DNA from: CADCWK01 sp035944555
GTDB taxonomy: Bacteria > Chloroflexota > Chloroflexia > Thermomicrobiales > UBA6265
Reading direction: 5' to 3'
Assembly: GCA_035944555.1 (NCBI GenBank)
Contig: DASZAY010000029.1
Location: 9,859 to 73,858, forward strand
Length of the DNA: 64,000 nucleotides
The position numbers and the translations under genes are program-made. The notes below the pieces were generated by a model. It was not told where the DNA came from and made no database searches. It saw only the letters and a list, made by a program, of their open reading frames with translations. Shown here one piece after another: positions 35,220 through 43,510 of this stretch (the first letter of the stretch is position 1; the number at the start of each line of letters is the position of its first letter).

Positions 35220-36536
35220 ATGACCGACCACACCGCCGCCCTGTCCGCCGTTGCCCGCTGGGATCGCCCGTTCGTCGCTACCGATGGCGGCGAGGCCACC
35301 CTGCTGCTCACCCTCACCGCCCCGGTCGCCAGCGACGCCGCCGAGCGGCTGCCCGTCGACATCGCCTTCGTTCTCGACCGCTCCGGCTCGATGGGCGGCC
35401 AGAGCATCCAGCTGGCGAAGCAGGCCATCCTGACCGGCGCGGCCCGCCTGACCGACCGCGACCGGCTGTCGCTGGTCGTCTACGACCACGAGGTCGAGAC
35501 CCTGATGCCGCTGGTCCGGGCCGGGGCCGGTACCCAGCAGGCGCTGCGGGCGATCCTGAAGATGGTCGATGCCCGCGGCTCGACCGATCTGTCCGGTGGC
35601 TGGCTCCGCGGCTGCGCCAACCTGGCCGACGCCATGCCCGAAGGCGACGACGACCGGCTGCACCGCGTCGTTCTGCTGACCGATGGCCACGCCAACCAAG
35701 GCATCACCGACCCTGAGGAGCTCTGGCAGCACGCCGGCGAACTGCGCCGCCGCGGCGTGATGACGACGACCATCGGCCTCGGCACCGGCTACGACGGCCA
35801 CCTGCTCTCCGAGATGGCCCGCGCCGGGGGCGGCAACCACGCCTTCATCGAGCATCCGCAGCAGATGACCCGCTTCTTCGCCGAGGAGCTGGACGAACTG
35901 GTCACGATCACGGCGCGCAACATCGACCTCGCTATCACCGTTCCGGACGGCGCGACGTTCGACCTCTACAACGCCTACCCGTTCGAGACGGGCGGGACGA
36001 CGACGCACATCGCCCTCGGCGAGCTGCCATCCGGTGCTGAGGTCGAGATCGTCGGCGGCGTGGCCCTGCCGCCGGCCCCGGCCGGTTCGGTCTATCCCTG
36101 CGCCGTCCACCTGACCTGGAAGGACACGGCCGGCACGACCCACAAGGACGAGATCGAGGTCGCGCCGGTCGTCGCCGCGCCCTGGGTCGAGGTCGAGGCC
36201 GCCCCGGCCGACACGAGCGTCGCCGAGGCCGCCGCCCTCCAGGGGACGGCCCGTCTCCAGCGCCACGCCGCCGTCAGCGCCCAGCGCGGCGACCGTGTCG
36301 CCTTCCGGAAGGCTCGCCAGCAGATGGACCATCTGCTCCAGGCGGCCCCGATGACCGCCCGCATCATGGAAGAGCGGCAGGAGGTGGTCCGCTACAGCCA
36401 GATGGCCGAGGACATCCACGACCCGTCGGTCGCGCTTGGCCTGGCCGACCGTGGCTACGCGCGCGGCCGTCGCGCCAACCGCGCCGACTGGCGAAACCGC
36501 GAGGACGACACCAGCGGCGGTGACTCCAGCCAGTAG
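35220..36536 (+). CDS. von Willebrand factor A-domain protein
   Basis: A 438-residue cytosolic protein. The vWA domain (about 45-225) has the metal-dependent adhesion site DRSGSMGG with Asp53, Ser55 and Ser57. RGSTDLSGGW carries the second MIDAS Thr and VVLLTDGHANQG carries the Asp. A beta-rich middle part (about 235-330) and a helical C-terminal part with HDPSVALGLADRGYARGRR follow. No signal peptide or membrane segment is present. RBS AGAGGA lies nine bases before the ATG. It follows the MerR gene on the same strand and ends at a strong hairpin. Its partner is unknown. Confidence 0.9.
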   Translation: MTDHTAALSAVARWDRPFVATDGGEATLLLTLTAPVASDAAERLPVDIAFVLDRSGSMGGQSIQLAKQAILTGAARLTDRDRLSLVVYDHEVETLMPLVRAGAGTQQALRAILKMVDARGSTDLSGGWLRGCANLADAMPEGDDDRLHRVVLLTDGHANQGITDPEELWQHAGELRRRGVMTTTIGLGTGYDGHLLSEMARAGGGNHAFIEHPQQMTRFFAEELDELVTITARNIDLAITVPDGATFDLYNAYPFETGGTTTHIALGELPSGAEVEIVGGVALPPAPAGSVYPCAVHLTWKDTAGTTHKDEIEVAPVVAAPWVEVEAAPADTSVAEAAALQGTARLQRHAAVSAQRGDRVAFRKARQQMDHLLQAAPMTARIMEERQEVVRYSQMAEDIHDPSVALGLADRGYARGRRANRADWRNREDDTSGGDSSQ

Positions 36537-36544
36537 CCGGGATG

Positions 36545-36581
36545 GCCGGGCCCGGACGCGAATGGCGCGTCCAGGCCCGGC
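36545..36581. terminator. Terminator after the vWA gene
   Basis: 36545-36560 (GCCGGGCCCGGACGCG) pairs with 36566-36581 over 16 positions with one mismatch, loop AATGG. It lies between the convergent vWA gene and the nonapeptide-repeat gene and may serve both. Confidence 0.7.
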
Positions 36582-36669
36582 TGATCGCCCCGATCCGGGA
36601 AGCTATCACCGCTAGGAGTGACCATGCCTGGGGTCTCGGTGGGGCGGTGATCGTCGCCGCGGAAGCACC

Positions 36670-36960
36670 TCAGCGCTTTGGCGTGCCCGGCGCGTGCCCG
36701 GCACGTCCGATCCCGAGGATGGAGCCAGCTGAGCCGATGCTGAGGATCGACCCGGTCGACCCGATACTCAGGATCGACCCGGAGCTGCCGATGCTCAGGA
36801 TCGAGCCGGCCGAGCCAATGCTCAGCACCGACGCGAAGCTGAACAGGCTGCCGAAGCTGAGCGCGCTGCAGATGCTGAGCGGACTCTTCCAGCTCCAGAC
36901 GCTCGTCGCGGCGGGTCGCGGGCTTACGTAATGGCTGATAGTCATGAGGCGGGAGATCAT
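36670..36960 (-). CDS. Small protein of five nine-residue Ser/Gly/Ile repeats
   Basis: A 96-residue protein that I cannot assign to a named family. After a 42-residue N-terminal region (MISRLMTISHYVSPRPAATS..., then CSALSFGSLFSFA) come five consecutive nonapeptides: SVLSIGSAG, SILSIGSSG, SILSIGSTG, SILSIGSAG and SILGIGRAG. A basic tail ends in GTPKR. The alternating small and hydrophobic residues are compatible with a beta-solenoid or amyloid-like stack. ATG 36960 has GGAGGA eight bases upstream, and codon use fits the genome, so this is not noise. It stands alone on the minus strand. Confidence 0.7.
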   Translation of the reverse strand: MISRLMTISHYVSPRPAATSVWSWKSPLSICSALSFGSLFSFASVLSIGSAGSILSIGSSGSILSIGSTGSILSIGSAGSILGIGRAGHAPGTPKR

Positions 36961-37112
36961 GGTGGCTCGTCCTCCATTGGGCTCGCCCCGGTGGACCGGG
37001 CGCGGGCATGAGGTTCTGCTGACCTATCGCAGGAATTCCACCGCGCCGTTGGTCCACGGATCGCGACGAGGCACTGGCCGCCCTGGACCCGAGCCGGGAA
37101 CGGTCGTCTCCG

Positions 37113-37889
37113 TCAAGCCCGCCGCGGCAGGGTGAGGATGTCGGCACCGTCCTCGGTAATCGCGATGGTGTGCTCGCTGTGAGCGGTCCGGCAGCCGGTC
37201 GCGCTCCGGAGCGTCCACCCGTCAGCGTCGATGACGAGTTCGTCGGTGTCCGCCATGACCCACGGCTCCACCGCGAGCAACAGCCCGGGGCGCAGGCGGT
37301 ACCCGGAGCCGGGCCGGCCAGCGTTCGCGATTTGCGGGTCCCCGTGCATCGTCGACCCGAGCCCGTGACCCCCAAATTCGGTGTTGATCAGGTACCCCGC
37401 CCCGCTGAGCACCGAGCCGATGGCGTGGGAGATGTCGCCGACGTAGGCGCCGGGCCGGGCGGCGGCGATCCCTGCCTCCAGCGCGCGCTCGGTCGCGGCG
37501 ATCAGCGCGACGCTCTCCGGTGACGCGGCCTTGCCCACGACGAAGCTGATGGCGGCGTCCGCTACCACGCCGCCTAGCGAGACGGCGATGTCGAGCGTCA
37601 GCAGGTCCCCGTTCTGGAGCGCGTAGTTTCGGGGTCGCCCGTGGAGCACGGCATCGTTGACGCCCGTGCAGATGTAGTGGCCGAACGGGCCTCGCCCGAA
37701 GGACGGCGCATAGTCGACGTAGCAGGATTCCGCCCCGGCCTCCGCGATCATCGATGCGGCCCACCGGTCGATGTCGAGGAGGTTTGTCCCGATCAGGCTG
37801 CGGCCCTTCAGGGTCTGCAGGATGTGGGCGACCAGGGCGCCGGTGTCCCGGGCCTGGTCGAGTTCGGCAGGGGTCAGGATCTGGATCAT
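37113..37889 (-). CDS. map: Type I methionine aminopeptidase
   Basis: A 258-residue pita-bread-fold metalloprotease that removes the initiator Met. The family residues are visible: the substrate His in FGHYICTGVNDAVLHG, the metal ligands Asp in LTLDIAVSLGG and in VADAAISF, His in GGHGLGSTMHG, and Glu in LAVEPWVMAD and SEHTIAI. The zinc-finger extension of eukaryotic type I enzymes is absent. I start at ATG 37889 with AGAAGG upstream. It is divergent from a small XRE regulator with a palindromic region between, so this copy is probably regulated rather than the housekeeping one. Confidence 0.93.
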   Translation of the reverse strand: MIQILTPAELDQARDTGALVAHILQTLKGRSLIGTNLLDIDRWAASMIAEAGAESCYVDYAPSFGRGPFGHYICTGVNDAVLHGRPRNYALQNGDLLTLDIAVSLGGVVADAAISFVVGKAASPESVALIAATERALEAGIAAARPGAYVGDISHAIGSVLSGAGYLINTEFGGHGLGSTMHGDPQIANAGRPGSGYRLRPGLLLAVEPWVMADTDELVIDADGWTLRSATGCRTAHSEHTIAITEDGADILTLPRRA

Positions 37890-37908
37890 GCGGGGCCTTC
37901 TCTGGATA

Positions 37909-37953
37909 CCAATAACTATACCGGTCATCGTAGCACCCCGGTATTAGAATTGG
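37909..37953. promoter_or_regulatory. Nested inverted repeats in the map/XRE divergent promoter
   Basis: CCAAT (37909-37913) pairs with ATTGG (37949-37953), and ACCGG (37920-37924) with CCGGT (37938-37942). The region is AT-rich. A TAGAAT -10 box at 37945-37950 on the plus strand lies seven bases before the XRE ATG, which suggests a leaderless message. This is the likely binding site of the XRE protein. Confidence 0.55.
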
Positions 37954-37957
37954 CACC

Positions 37958-38260
37958 ATGGTCAGATTGCCCCTCACACGCGCGGACATCGAACGCGGTC
38001 GGCGCCTCGGCGCCCTGTTGCGCCAGGCCCGGGCAGATCGCTCGATGCTCGAGATCGCGTCCGACGCCGGGATCTCACCGGAAACCCTCAGGAAGATCGA
38101 GTGCGGACGGATCGCGACGCCGTCCTTCTCGACCATCGCCGCGATCGCCGACGTCCTCGGCCTCTCGCTGGATACGGTGTGGTCCGAGATCACCCGCCCC
38201 GAGCGTGACGCCGAACTGGCTGATCGTGATCACGCCACGCCTGAGCGGTTGGCCTCCTGA
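37958..38260 (+). CDS. XRE-family small DNA-binding protein
   Basis: A 100-residue protein with one Cro/CI-type helix-turn-helix (about 15-70: RLGALLRQARADRSMLEIAS, AGISPETLRKIECGRIATPS, FSTIAAIADVLGLSLDTVW). No ligand domain is seen. It starts at ATG 37958. Divergence from the methionine aminopeptidase gene with shared inverted repeats suggests that it controls map and itself. Confidence 0.85.
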   Translation: MVRLPLTRADIERGRRLGALLRQARADRSMLEIASDAGISPETLRKIECGRIATPSFSTIAAIADVLGLSLDTVWSEITRPERDAELADRDHATPERLAS

Positions 38261-38461
38261 GGCAGGGTCCCGGCCCGGAGGCGCGGGTGGCGACCCGGGC
38301 CACCTCGTCGCCACACCTCGTGGCCAGCGCGTCTGGTCACAATGATTCCCGGAGCACGACGCCCCACAGATGCACTCCCTCGGCTAGCATGGCGGACGAC
38401 GACCCCGGGCCATCGGGAACGCTTGGCGCGGGAGCATTCCGCCCAGAGGAGGCATTCACCT

Positions 38462-39841
38462 GTGGCCCGGATCACCATCATCGGCGCCGGCGGCTACGTC
38501 TTCCCGCTCCGGCTCGTCGGCGACATCCTTTCCATCCCCGATCTCCGGGACAGCACGATCTGTCTGATGGACATCGACGCCGGCCGCCTGGAGGGCACCG
38601 CCTCGGCCGCTCGCGAGCTCGTCGAGCACTACGGGTTCCCGGCGACGATCGAGTCCACGACGGACCGCCGGACGGCGCTGGACGGCGCCGACTACGTCAT
38701 CGTCACCTTCCAGGTCGGTGGGCTGGACGCGTACCAGCACGATGTCGAGATCCCGCGCCGGTACGGGCTGGACCAGCCGGTCGGCGACACGCTCGGCCCC
38801 GGCGGCGTGTTCCGCTTCCTCCGCACCGCCCCGGTGCTGGCCGAGATCGCCGCCGACATGCTGGAGCTCTGCCCCCAGGCGCTGCTGATCAACTACGCCA
38901 ACCCGATGGCGATGAACTGCTGGTACCTGTCGGAGCTGGGGATCAACACAGTCGGGCTCTGCCACAGCGTCCAGGGCACCAGCCACATGCTGGCCCGGCA
39001 GATCGGCGTCCCCTACGACGAGGTCGATTTTCGGGTCGCCGGGATCAACCACCAGGCATGGTTTACCCGCTTCCGCCGCGGCGACGAGGACCTCCTCCCC
39101 CGAATCCGCGAGACGATGACTCGCCGCCACCTGGGTGGGGATCGCGCCGGCGGGCTGACTGCCGATGATGGCGACCACAGCGAGCTGCGCGGCGACTCCA
39201 ACTACGAGGGCGGGTCCGAGAAGGTCCGGACGGCGATCATGGATGCCTTCGGGTACTTCCACACCGAATCCAGCCACCACGCCAGCGAGTACCTGCCCTA
39301 CTTCCGCAAGGACGCGGAGCACGTTGCCCAGTTCATCGCCCAGCGCTGGGACTACTTCGAGCTGTGCTCCAGCAAGGCCGAGGGCGACCCCAACCGTGAG
39401 CTGCTGGCCCGGCTCAAGGACGAGCTCAGCCCGTCCGTCGAGTACGGCGCCCGGATCATCCACGCGATGGAGACGGGCACCCCGGCGGTCATCTACGGCA
39501 ACGTTCCCAACCACGGGCTGATCGACAACCTGCCCTACGGGTGCTGCGTCGAGGTGGCCTGCCTGGTGGATCGTAACGGCGTCCAGCCCACCGCCTATGG
39601 CGAGCTGCCGCCTCAGTGCGCCGCCGTGAACCGGACGAATGTCAACGTGCAGGAACTGGCGGTCCGGGCAGCGCAGACGGGCGACCGTGACCACGTTTAC
39701 CACGCCGTGCTGCTCGATCCCCTGTCCGGCGCGCTGCTCACGATCGATCAGATCCGGTCAATGGTTGATGAGCTGTTCGAGGCCCATGCCCGCTGGCTGC
39801 CGCAGTTCTCCACCGTTCAGGCGCCTGTTGTAGCCGGCTAA
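38462..39841 (+). CDS. Glycoside hydrolase family 4 enzyme, copy 1
   Basis: A 459-residue GH4 enzyme. These glycosidases use NAD+ and a divalent metal, working by oxidation and elimination on alpha-galactosides, alpha-glucosides or related sugars. The NAD motif ITIIGAGGYVFP is at the N-terminus. NYANPMAMNCW, the metal-binding Cys-His in GLCHSVQGTSHML and GINHQAWF follow. The start is GTG 38462 with AGAGGAGG nine bases upstream. No signal peptide, so it is cytosolic. It is followed by a close paralogue at 84 bases, clearly a tandem duplication. Confidence 0.92.
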   Translation: MARITIIGAGGYVFPLRLVGDILSIPDLRDSTICLMDIDAGRLEGTASAARELVEHYGFPATIESTTDRRTALDGADYVIVTFQVGGLDAYQHDVEIPRRYGLDQPVGDTLGPGGVFRFLRTAPVLAEIAADMLELCPQALLINYANPMAMNCWYLSELGINTVGLCHSVQGTSHMLARQIGVPYDEVDFRVAGINHQAWFTRFRRGDEDLLPRIRETMTRRHLGGDRAGGLTADDGDHSELRGDSNYEGGSEKVRTAIMDAFGYFHTESSHHASEYLPYFRKDAEHVAQFIAQRWDYFELCSSKAEGDPNRELLARLKDELSPSVEYGARIIHAMETGTPAVIYGNVPNHGLIDNLPYGCCVEVACLVDRNGVQPTAYGELPPQCAAVNRTNVNVQELAVRAAQTGDRDHVYHAVLLDPLSGALLTIDQIRSMVDELFEAHARWLPQFSTVQAPVVAG

Positions 39842-39925
39842 CGACACGCACCGGCACCCAAGGCACCGGAGCCTGCACTGCGACGGCAATGATCCAGCCA
39901 TCGTGACTCCAGGAGCATCCCGATC

Positions 39926-41326
39926 ATGAAGAAGATCACGATCATCGGCGCCGGCGGCTATGTCTTCCCCCTGCGCCTGACGGGCGACATCCTCTCCTTC
40001 CCCGCCCTGCGGGACAGCACCATCACGCTGATGGACGTCGATCTGGAGCGTCTCGAAGGGACCGCCGACGCCGCTCGCCAACTCGTCGAGCACCACGGCC
40101 TGCCCGCCACCATCGAGTCGACGACGGACCGGCGCGAGGCCCTGCAGGACGCGGACTACGTCATCCTCACCTTCCTGATCGGCGGCACCGACACCTACGC
40201 GACCGAGATGGAGATCAGCCGGAAGTACGGAATCGACCAGGCCGTCGGCGACACCCTCGGCGCGACCGGCGTGTTCCGTTTCCTTCGCACCGCGCCGGTC
40301 CTCGCGGAGATCGCCGCCGACATGCGCGAGCTCTGCCCCGGCGCCCAGATGCTCAACTACGTCAACCCGATGGCGATGAACTGCTGGTTCCTCGCCGACC
40401 AGGGCATCCGCGTGGTTGGGCTCTGCCACAGCGTCCAGGGCACCAGCCACATGCTGGCTCGCCAGCTGGACGTCCCCTACGACGAAGTGTCGTATCGGGT
40501 CGGAGGAATCAACCACCAGGCGTGGTTCACCGAGTTCCGCCGCGGCGACGAGGACCTCCTCCCCCGGATCCGTGACGAGATGCCCCGCCGCCATATCGAC
40601 GAGGCCCGGGCACGGGCGCTCCTGGACGACGGCGCCAGCCACAGCGAGGTCCGGGGCGACAGCCTCTACGAAGGTGCCCAGGAGCGGGTCCGGAGCGAGA
40701 TCCTGCGGGCGTTCGGGTACTTCCAGACGGAGTCCAGCCACCACGCCAGCGAGTACCTGCCGTGGTTCCGCAAGGACGACGAGCGGATCCGCGAGTTCAC
40801 CCCGACCCGCTGGGGCTGGCAGCCGGGCCAGAACCGCGACGGACGCGACCGCAACGCGGAGCTGCTCCCGAAGCTGCTCGACAAGCTGGAGCCGAGCGTC
40901 GAGTACGGCGCCGTGATCATCAACGCGATGGAGACGGACCAGCCGGCCGTGATCTACGGCAACGTCCCCAACGACGGGCTGATCCCGAACCTGCCGCAGG
41001 ACTGCTGCGTCGAGGTCGCCTGCCTGGTCGATCGCAACGGCATCCAGCCGACTACGTTCGGGGAGCTGCCGCCCCAGTGCGCCGCGGTCAACCAGACCAA
41101 CGTCAACGTCCAGCGCCTGGCCGTCCTCGCGGCCCGGACCGGAAACCGGGAGCACGTCTACCATGCCGCGATGCTGGACCCCCTGACGGGCGCGCTGCTC
41201 ACGCTCGAGCAGACCCGATCACTGGTCGACGAGCTGTTCGCCGCCGAGGCCGACTGGCTGCCACAGTTCACCGATGGATCCGGGACGGCCTCCCCCGCAA
41301 CCGAGCTGGTCGCCAGCGCCGGCTGA
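39926..41326 (+). CDS. Glycoside hydrolase family 4 enzyme, copy 2
   Basis: A 466-residue paralogue of the preceding gene with the same motifs: GAGGYVFP at 8-15, Cys167-His168 in GLCHSVQG, and Asn196-His197 in GINHQAWF. Differences cluster in the substrate-facing middle part (about 85-115: IGGTDTYATEMEIS versus VGGLDAYQHDVEIP in copy 1) and at about 265-290. This suggests two related substrates rather than simple dosage. Probably cotranscribed with copy 1. Its C-terminus has a short Ala/Ser tail. Confidence 0.92.
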   Translation: MKKITIIGAGGYVFPLRLTGDILSFPALRDSTITLMDVDLERLEGTADAARQLVEHHGLPATIESTTDRREALQDADYVILTFLIGGTDTYATEMEISRKYGIDQAVGDTLGATGVFRFLRTAPVLAEIAADMRELCPGAQMLNYVNPMAMNCWFLADQGIRVVGLCHSVQGTSHMLARQLDVPYDEVSYRVGGINHQAWFTEFRRGDEDLLPRIRDEMPRRHIDEARARALLDDGASHSEVRGDSLYEGAQERVRSEILRAFGYFQTESSHHASEYLPWFRKDDERIREFTPTRWGWQPGQNRDGRDRNAELLPKLLDKLEPSVEYGAVIINAMETDQPAVIYGNVPNDGLIPNLPQDCCVEVACLVDRNGIQPTTFGELPPQCAAVNQTNVNVQRLAVLAARTGNREHVYHAAMLDPLTGALLTLEQTRSLVDELFAAEADWLPQFTDGSGTASPATELVASAG

Positions 41327-41388
41327 CGCACCGTGACTGGACGTCGACAGGTCAGCCTGGAATGAGCTGGAAGGGCGGGACGCGGAAC

Positions 41389-42093
41389 ATGGGACGAACC
41401 GGTCTGCTTCTCGCCCTCCTGCTCATCGTCTCGCCCATTTCGTCCCTTGCCAGCCTGCCGGTCGCGGCGCAGGACGCCGGCCGGACGACGCTCTACGCCT
41501 CCGCGCCGGACGTCATCGACCGGCTGCCGGACGCACCCGCGGAAACCGTCGCCATCATCGGACAGGCACCGATCGCGGATGGATCCGCCGTGGTCGTCGT
41601 CGTTCGCAATGGCACCGACCAGCCGGTTACAGGTGTCCGCATCAACATTGACCAACGGGATATGTCCGCGACCCCGACCTCAGTCGCCACGCCCGCCGGC
41701 GCGTCCCAAGGCCGGGCAACCGGCCCGCTGACGATCCCCCCCGGTGGGATCGCGCTCGCGCTGGTGCCGCGCGACCCGGTGCTCGACCCCGACGATGATC
41801 CCTCACTGATCGTCACCATCGGGCCGGACGACGATACCCGGATGGACCTCGCCATCCCCCGCGCCGAGATCGCGGATGGCACGCTTACCGGCATCGTCAC
41901 GGCAACCGACCTCGATGCGGCCTTCGACCCCGAGATCGTCGCGGTCTGCGTCGGACCGGAGGGCACGGTCACCGGCGGCACCCACGCCACCCTGGTCCCT
42001 CGCCGGATCGACCCCTTCCGCAGCATCCCACTCCGCCTACCCCTCCCGGCCGGATGCGACGCTGTCCTCGCTGTCGCAATGGCCCACCGCTGA
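41389..42093 (+). CDS. Secreted hypothetical protein downstream of the GH4 pair
   Basis: A 234-residue protein that I do not recognise. The signal peptide MGRTGLLLALLLIVSPISSL ends in VAAQ-DAG. The mature part is beta-rich with no Cys except VCVG and AGCD near the end, which may form one disulfide. Segments such as VVVVRNGTDQPVTGVRINID and LTIPPGGIALALVPRD look like an immunoglobulin-like fold. ATG 41362 could add nine residues. It lies 62 bases after the GH4 gene. It may bind something at the cell surface, but no function can be assigned. Confidence 0.65.
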   Translation: MGRTGLLLALLLIVSPISSLASLPVAAQDAGRTTLYASAPDVIDRLPDAPAETVAIIGQAPIADGSAVVVVVRNGTDQPVTGVRINIDQRDMSATPTSVATPAGASQGRATGPLTIPPGGIALALVPRDPVLDPDDDPSLIVTIGPDDDTRMDLAIPRAEIADGTLTGIVTATDLDAAFDPEIVAVCVGPEGTVTGGTHATLVPRRIDPFRSIPLRLPLPAGCDAVLAVAMAHR

Positions 42094-43230
42094 TCGCCTT
42101 TTCCATACTTACATGAGCGTCATCTGTCAGTAGGACAAATGCCAGATTTTCTTTACTATTATCTGGTGGGATTTGGTCTAACACAAAGGTCATTTCGATC
42201 AATCAACCGACAGTATCGACGAATACTGCACACGATCACACCTCTGTGTACGTGCTCAGGCCGAGTTTGCGCCGAACAATGGATGCTAACTCATGCCGCT
42301 CTAACGGATCTGCATTCGCTACTCGTGACGCAGCAACCGCAGCGTCGCCCACCTCGCTACCTTAGTCAATCGCGGCAAAGAATGCATCTTGCAGAACTCT
42401 TTCAGCCATTTTCAGTCGGCGCTTCTCGGATCCGTGAAGGGTTATGAGTGCATTGTGTAGAGCTTCAATCCGTTCTTTTTCTTTTTGATAAATTTCATCC
42501 TCGAGACCAATGAGATTGGCTTCAGCTAAATCTGAGTAGAATGACCACTCTCTTCTGTGTCGAGAGGATACGATTTTTCTGACCTCCTCAACGGAGCGAC
42601 CATCATTATACCAAAGACTCTTAACAATATTGTCTCTATCCTTTCGATTCTTGGCGTGATACCGAGCATCTGCGCGCTGTTGCCTTAAATCAAACTCCCG
42701 CGACATGACGGACGACACAAGTTTATCCACCTTACTAGTCAAAGAATTTTCTTCGTTTACTCGATAGAACTGAACAAATATCAATAGTTCCTCTGTGTGA
42801 TCTAACCCAATAGCCCTTACGCTGGAATTTCTTGCACTCCAGTATGCCGAAAAATCTTCACCGATCCAGGCAATCCATATCGATTGTAATTGGCAACGAA
42901 GCACCGACTCATCGAACTCACTTCCCGGTGCCCGCCCCTTCGCTGTCTTGAGGTTTAATCGGCCGGATTCGTCGGCACAGAGTCGTTCCAATCCATCTAT
43001 CAGTGCCGTGTACGCGCCAATGGAAACATCCCAATCGTCATCACTGAGATCGTTCAGGCCATCCGTCTTGAGGTGATACTCAGCTACCAAATTACGCATA
43101 CACGCCATGACAGACATACACAGCCCCTCCGGTGATTCAGCCCCTACTTGCTCTTGGCACTATATCGCAGCGAAGTAGTCTAATAAATCCGCCAACTGCG
43201 AGAGTGCATTCTACCAGCCAAGCTGGGATG
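42094..43230. other. AT-rich islet with one orphan gene
   Basis: Base composition drops abruptly after 42093 and returns near 43230. I counted 22 and 21 G+C in the 60-base lines starting at 42481 and 42601, far below the surroundings. It holds the minus-strand gene 42362-43117 and a noncoding stretch of about 270 bases on its left. No transposase, tRNA or direct repeat at its ends could be recognised. This looks like recently acquired DNA. Confidence 0.75.
42362..43117 (-). CDS. Unrecognised helical protein in an AT-rich islet
   Basis: A 251-residue protein without a family that I know. It looks mainly alpha-helical and charged (VDKLVSSVMSREFDLRQQRA, YQKEKERIEALHNALITLHG, EKRRLKMAERVLQDAFFAAI), with a weaker middle segment (QSIWIAWIGEDFSAYWSARN). 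No signal peptide, membrane segment or enzyme motif is visible. ATG 43117 has GGAGGGG six bases upstream, so it is a real gene. Codon use is AT-leaning, unlike every neighbour. Accessory origin is likely, for example from defence or mobile DNA, but function cannot be assigned. Confidence 0.75.
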   Translation of the reverse strand: MSVMACMRNLVAEYHLKTDGLNDLSDDDWDVSIGAYTALIDGLERLCADESGRLNLKTAKGRAPGSEFDESVLRCQLQSIWIAWIGEDFSAYWSARNSSVRAIGLDHTEELLIFVQFYRVNEENSLTSKVDKLVSSVMSREFDLRQQRADARYHAKNRKDRDNIVKSLWYNDGRSVEEVRKIVSSRHRREWSFYSDLAEANLIGLEDEIYQKEKERIEALHNALITLHGSEKRRLKMAERVLQDAFFAAID

Positions 43231-43510
43231 GACAATGGGTCGAAAGCTTCCTCACCTTCTGCGCTCCAGCGACGTTGAATCAGCCAACACGGCATTATCC
43301 CGCTCTGCCTACTTCTCCCCGACGGCTGCGACTCAGTCCTCGCCGCCGCCTCCACCCACCGCTGATATTGAACGACCCTCACTCTCCTGTCGGACACCTG
43401 TCCGACGCCCGGAACCTGTCCCCGTCGGCGCCAATGCCACAGGGAAATGGTTCGGCGGTCCCGTATGCGGACCGCCCATGGAGTCCCGGTCGCCGGGAGA
43501 GGGTCACTGC
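43118..43510. other. Gap between the orphan gene and the zinc-ribbon gene
   Basis: The left 110 bases are still AT-rich, then normal composition returns. I see no gene in it that I would support. A possible N-terminal extension of the downstream gene from 43235 has Pro/Ser-rich low-quality sequence. GGAGAGGG at about 43495-43502 is the ribosome-binding site for ATG 43511. Confidence 0.4.

Noticed and set aside
42139..42447. A 102-codon plus-strand open frame in the AT-rich islet
   Set aside because: It overlaps the better supported minus-strand gene and has no ribosome-binding site. Its first 30 residues could be a vestige but nothing supports it.
43235..43510. N-terminal extension of the zinc-ribbon protein from 43235
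   Set aside because: The extra residues are Pro/Ser-rich, lie partly in the AT-rich border and have no support. ATG 43511 has a good ribosome-binding site.
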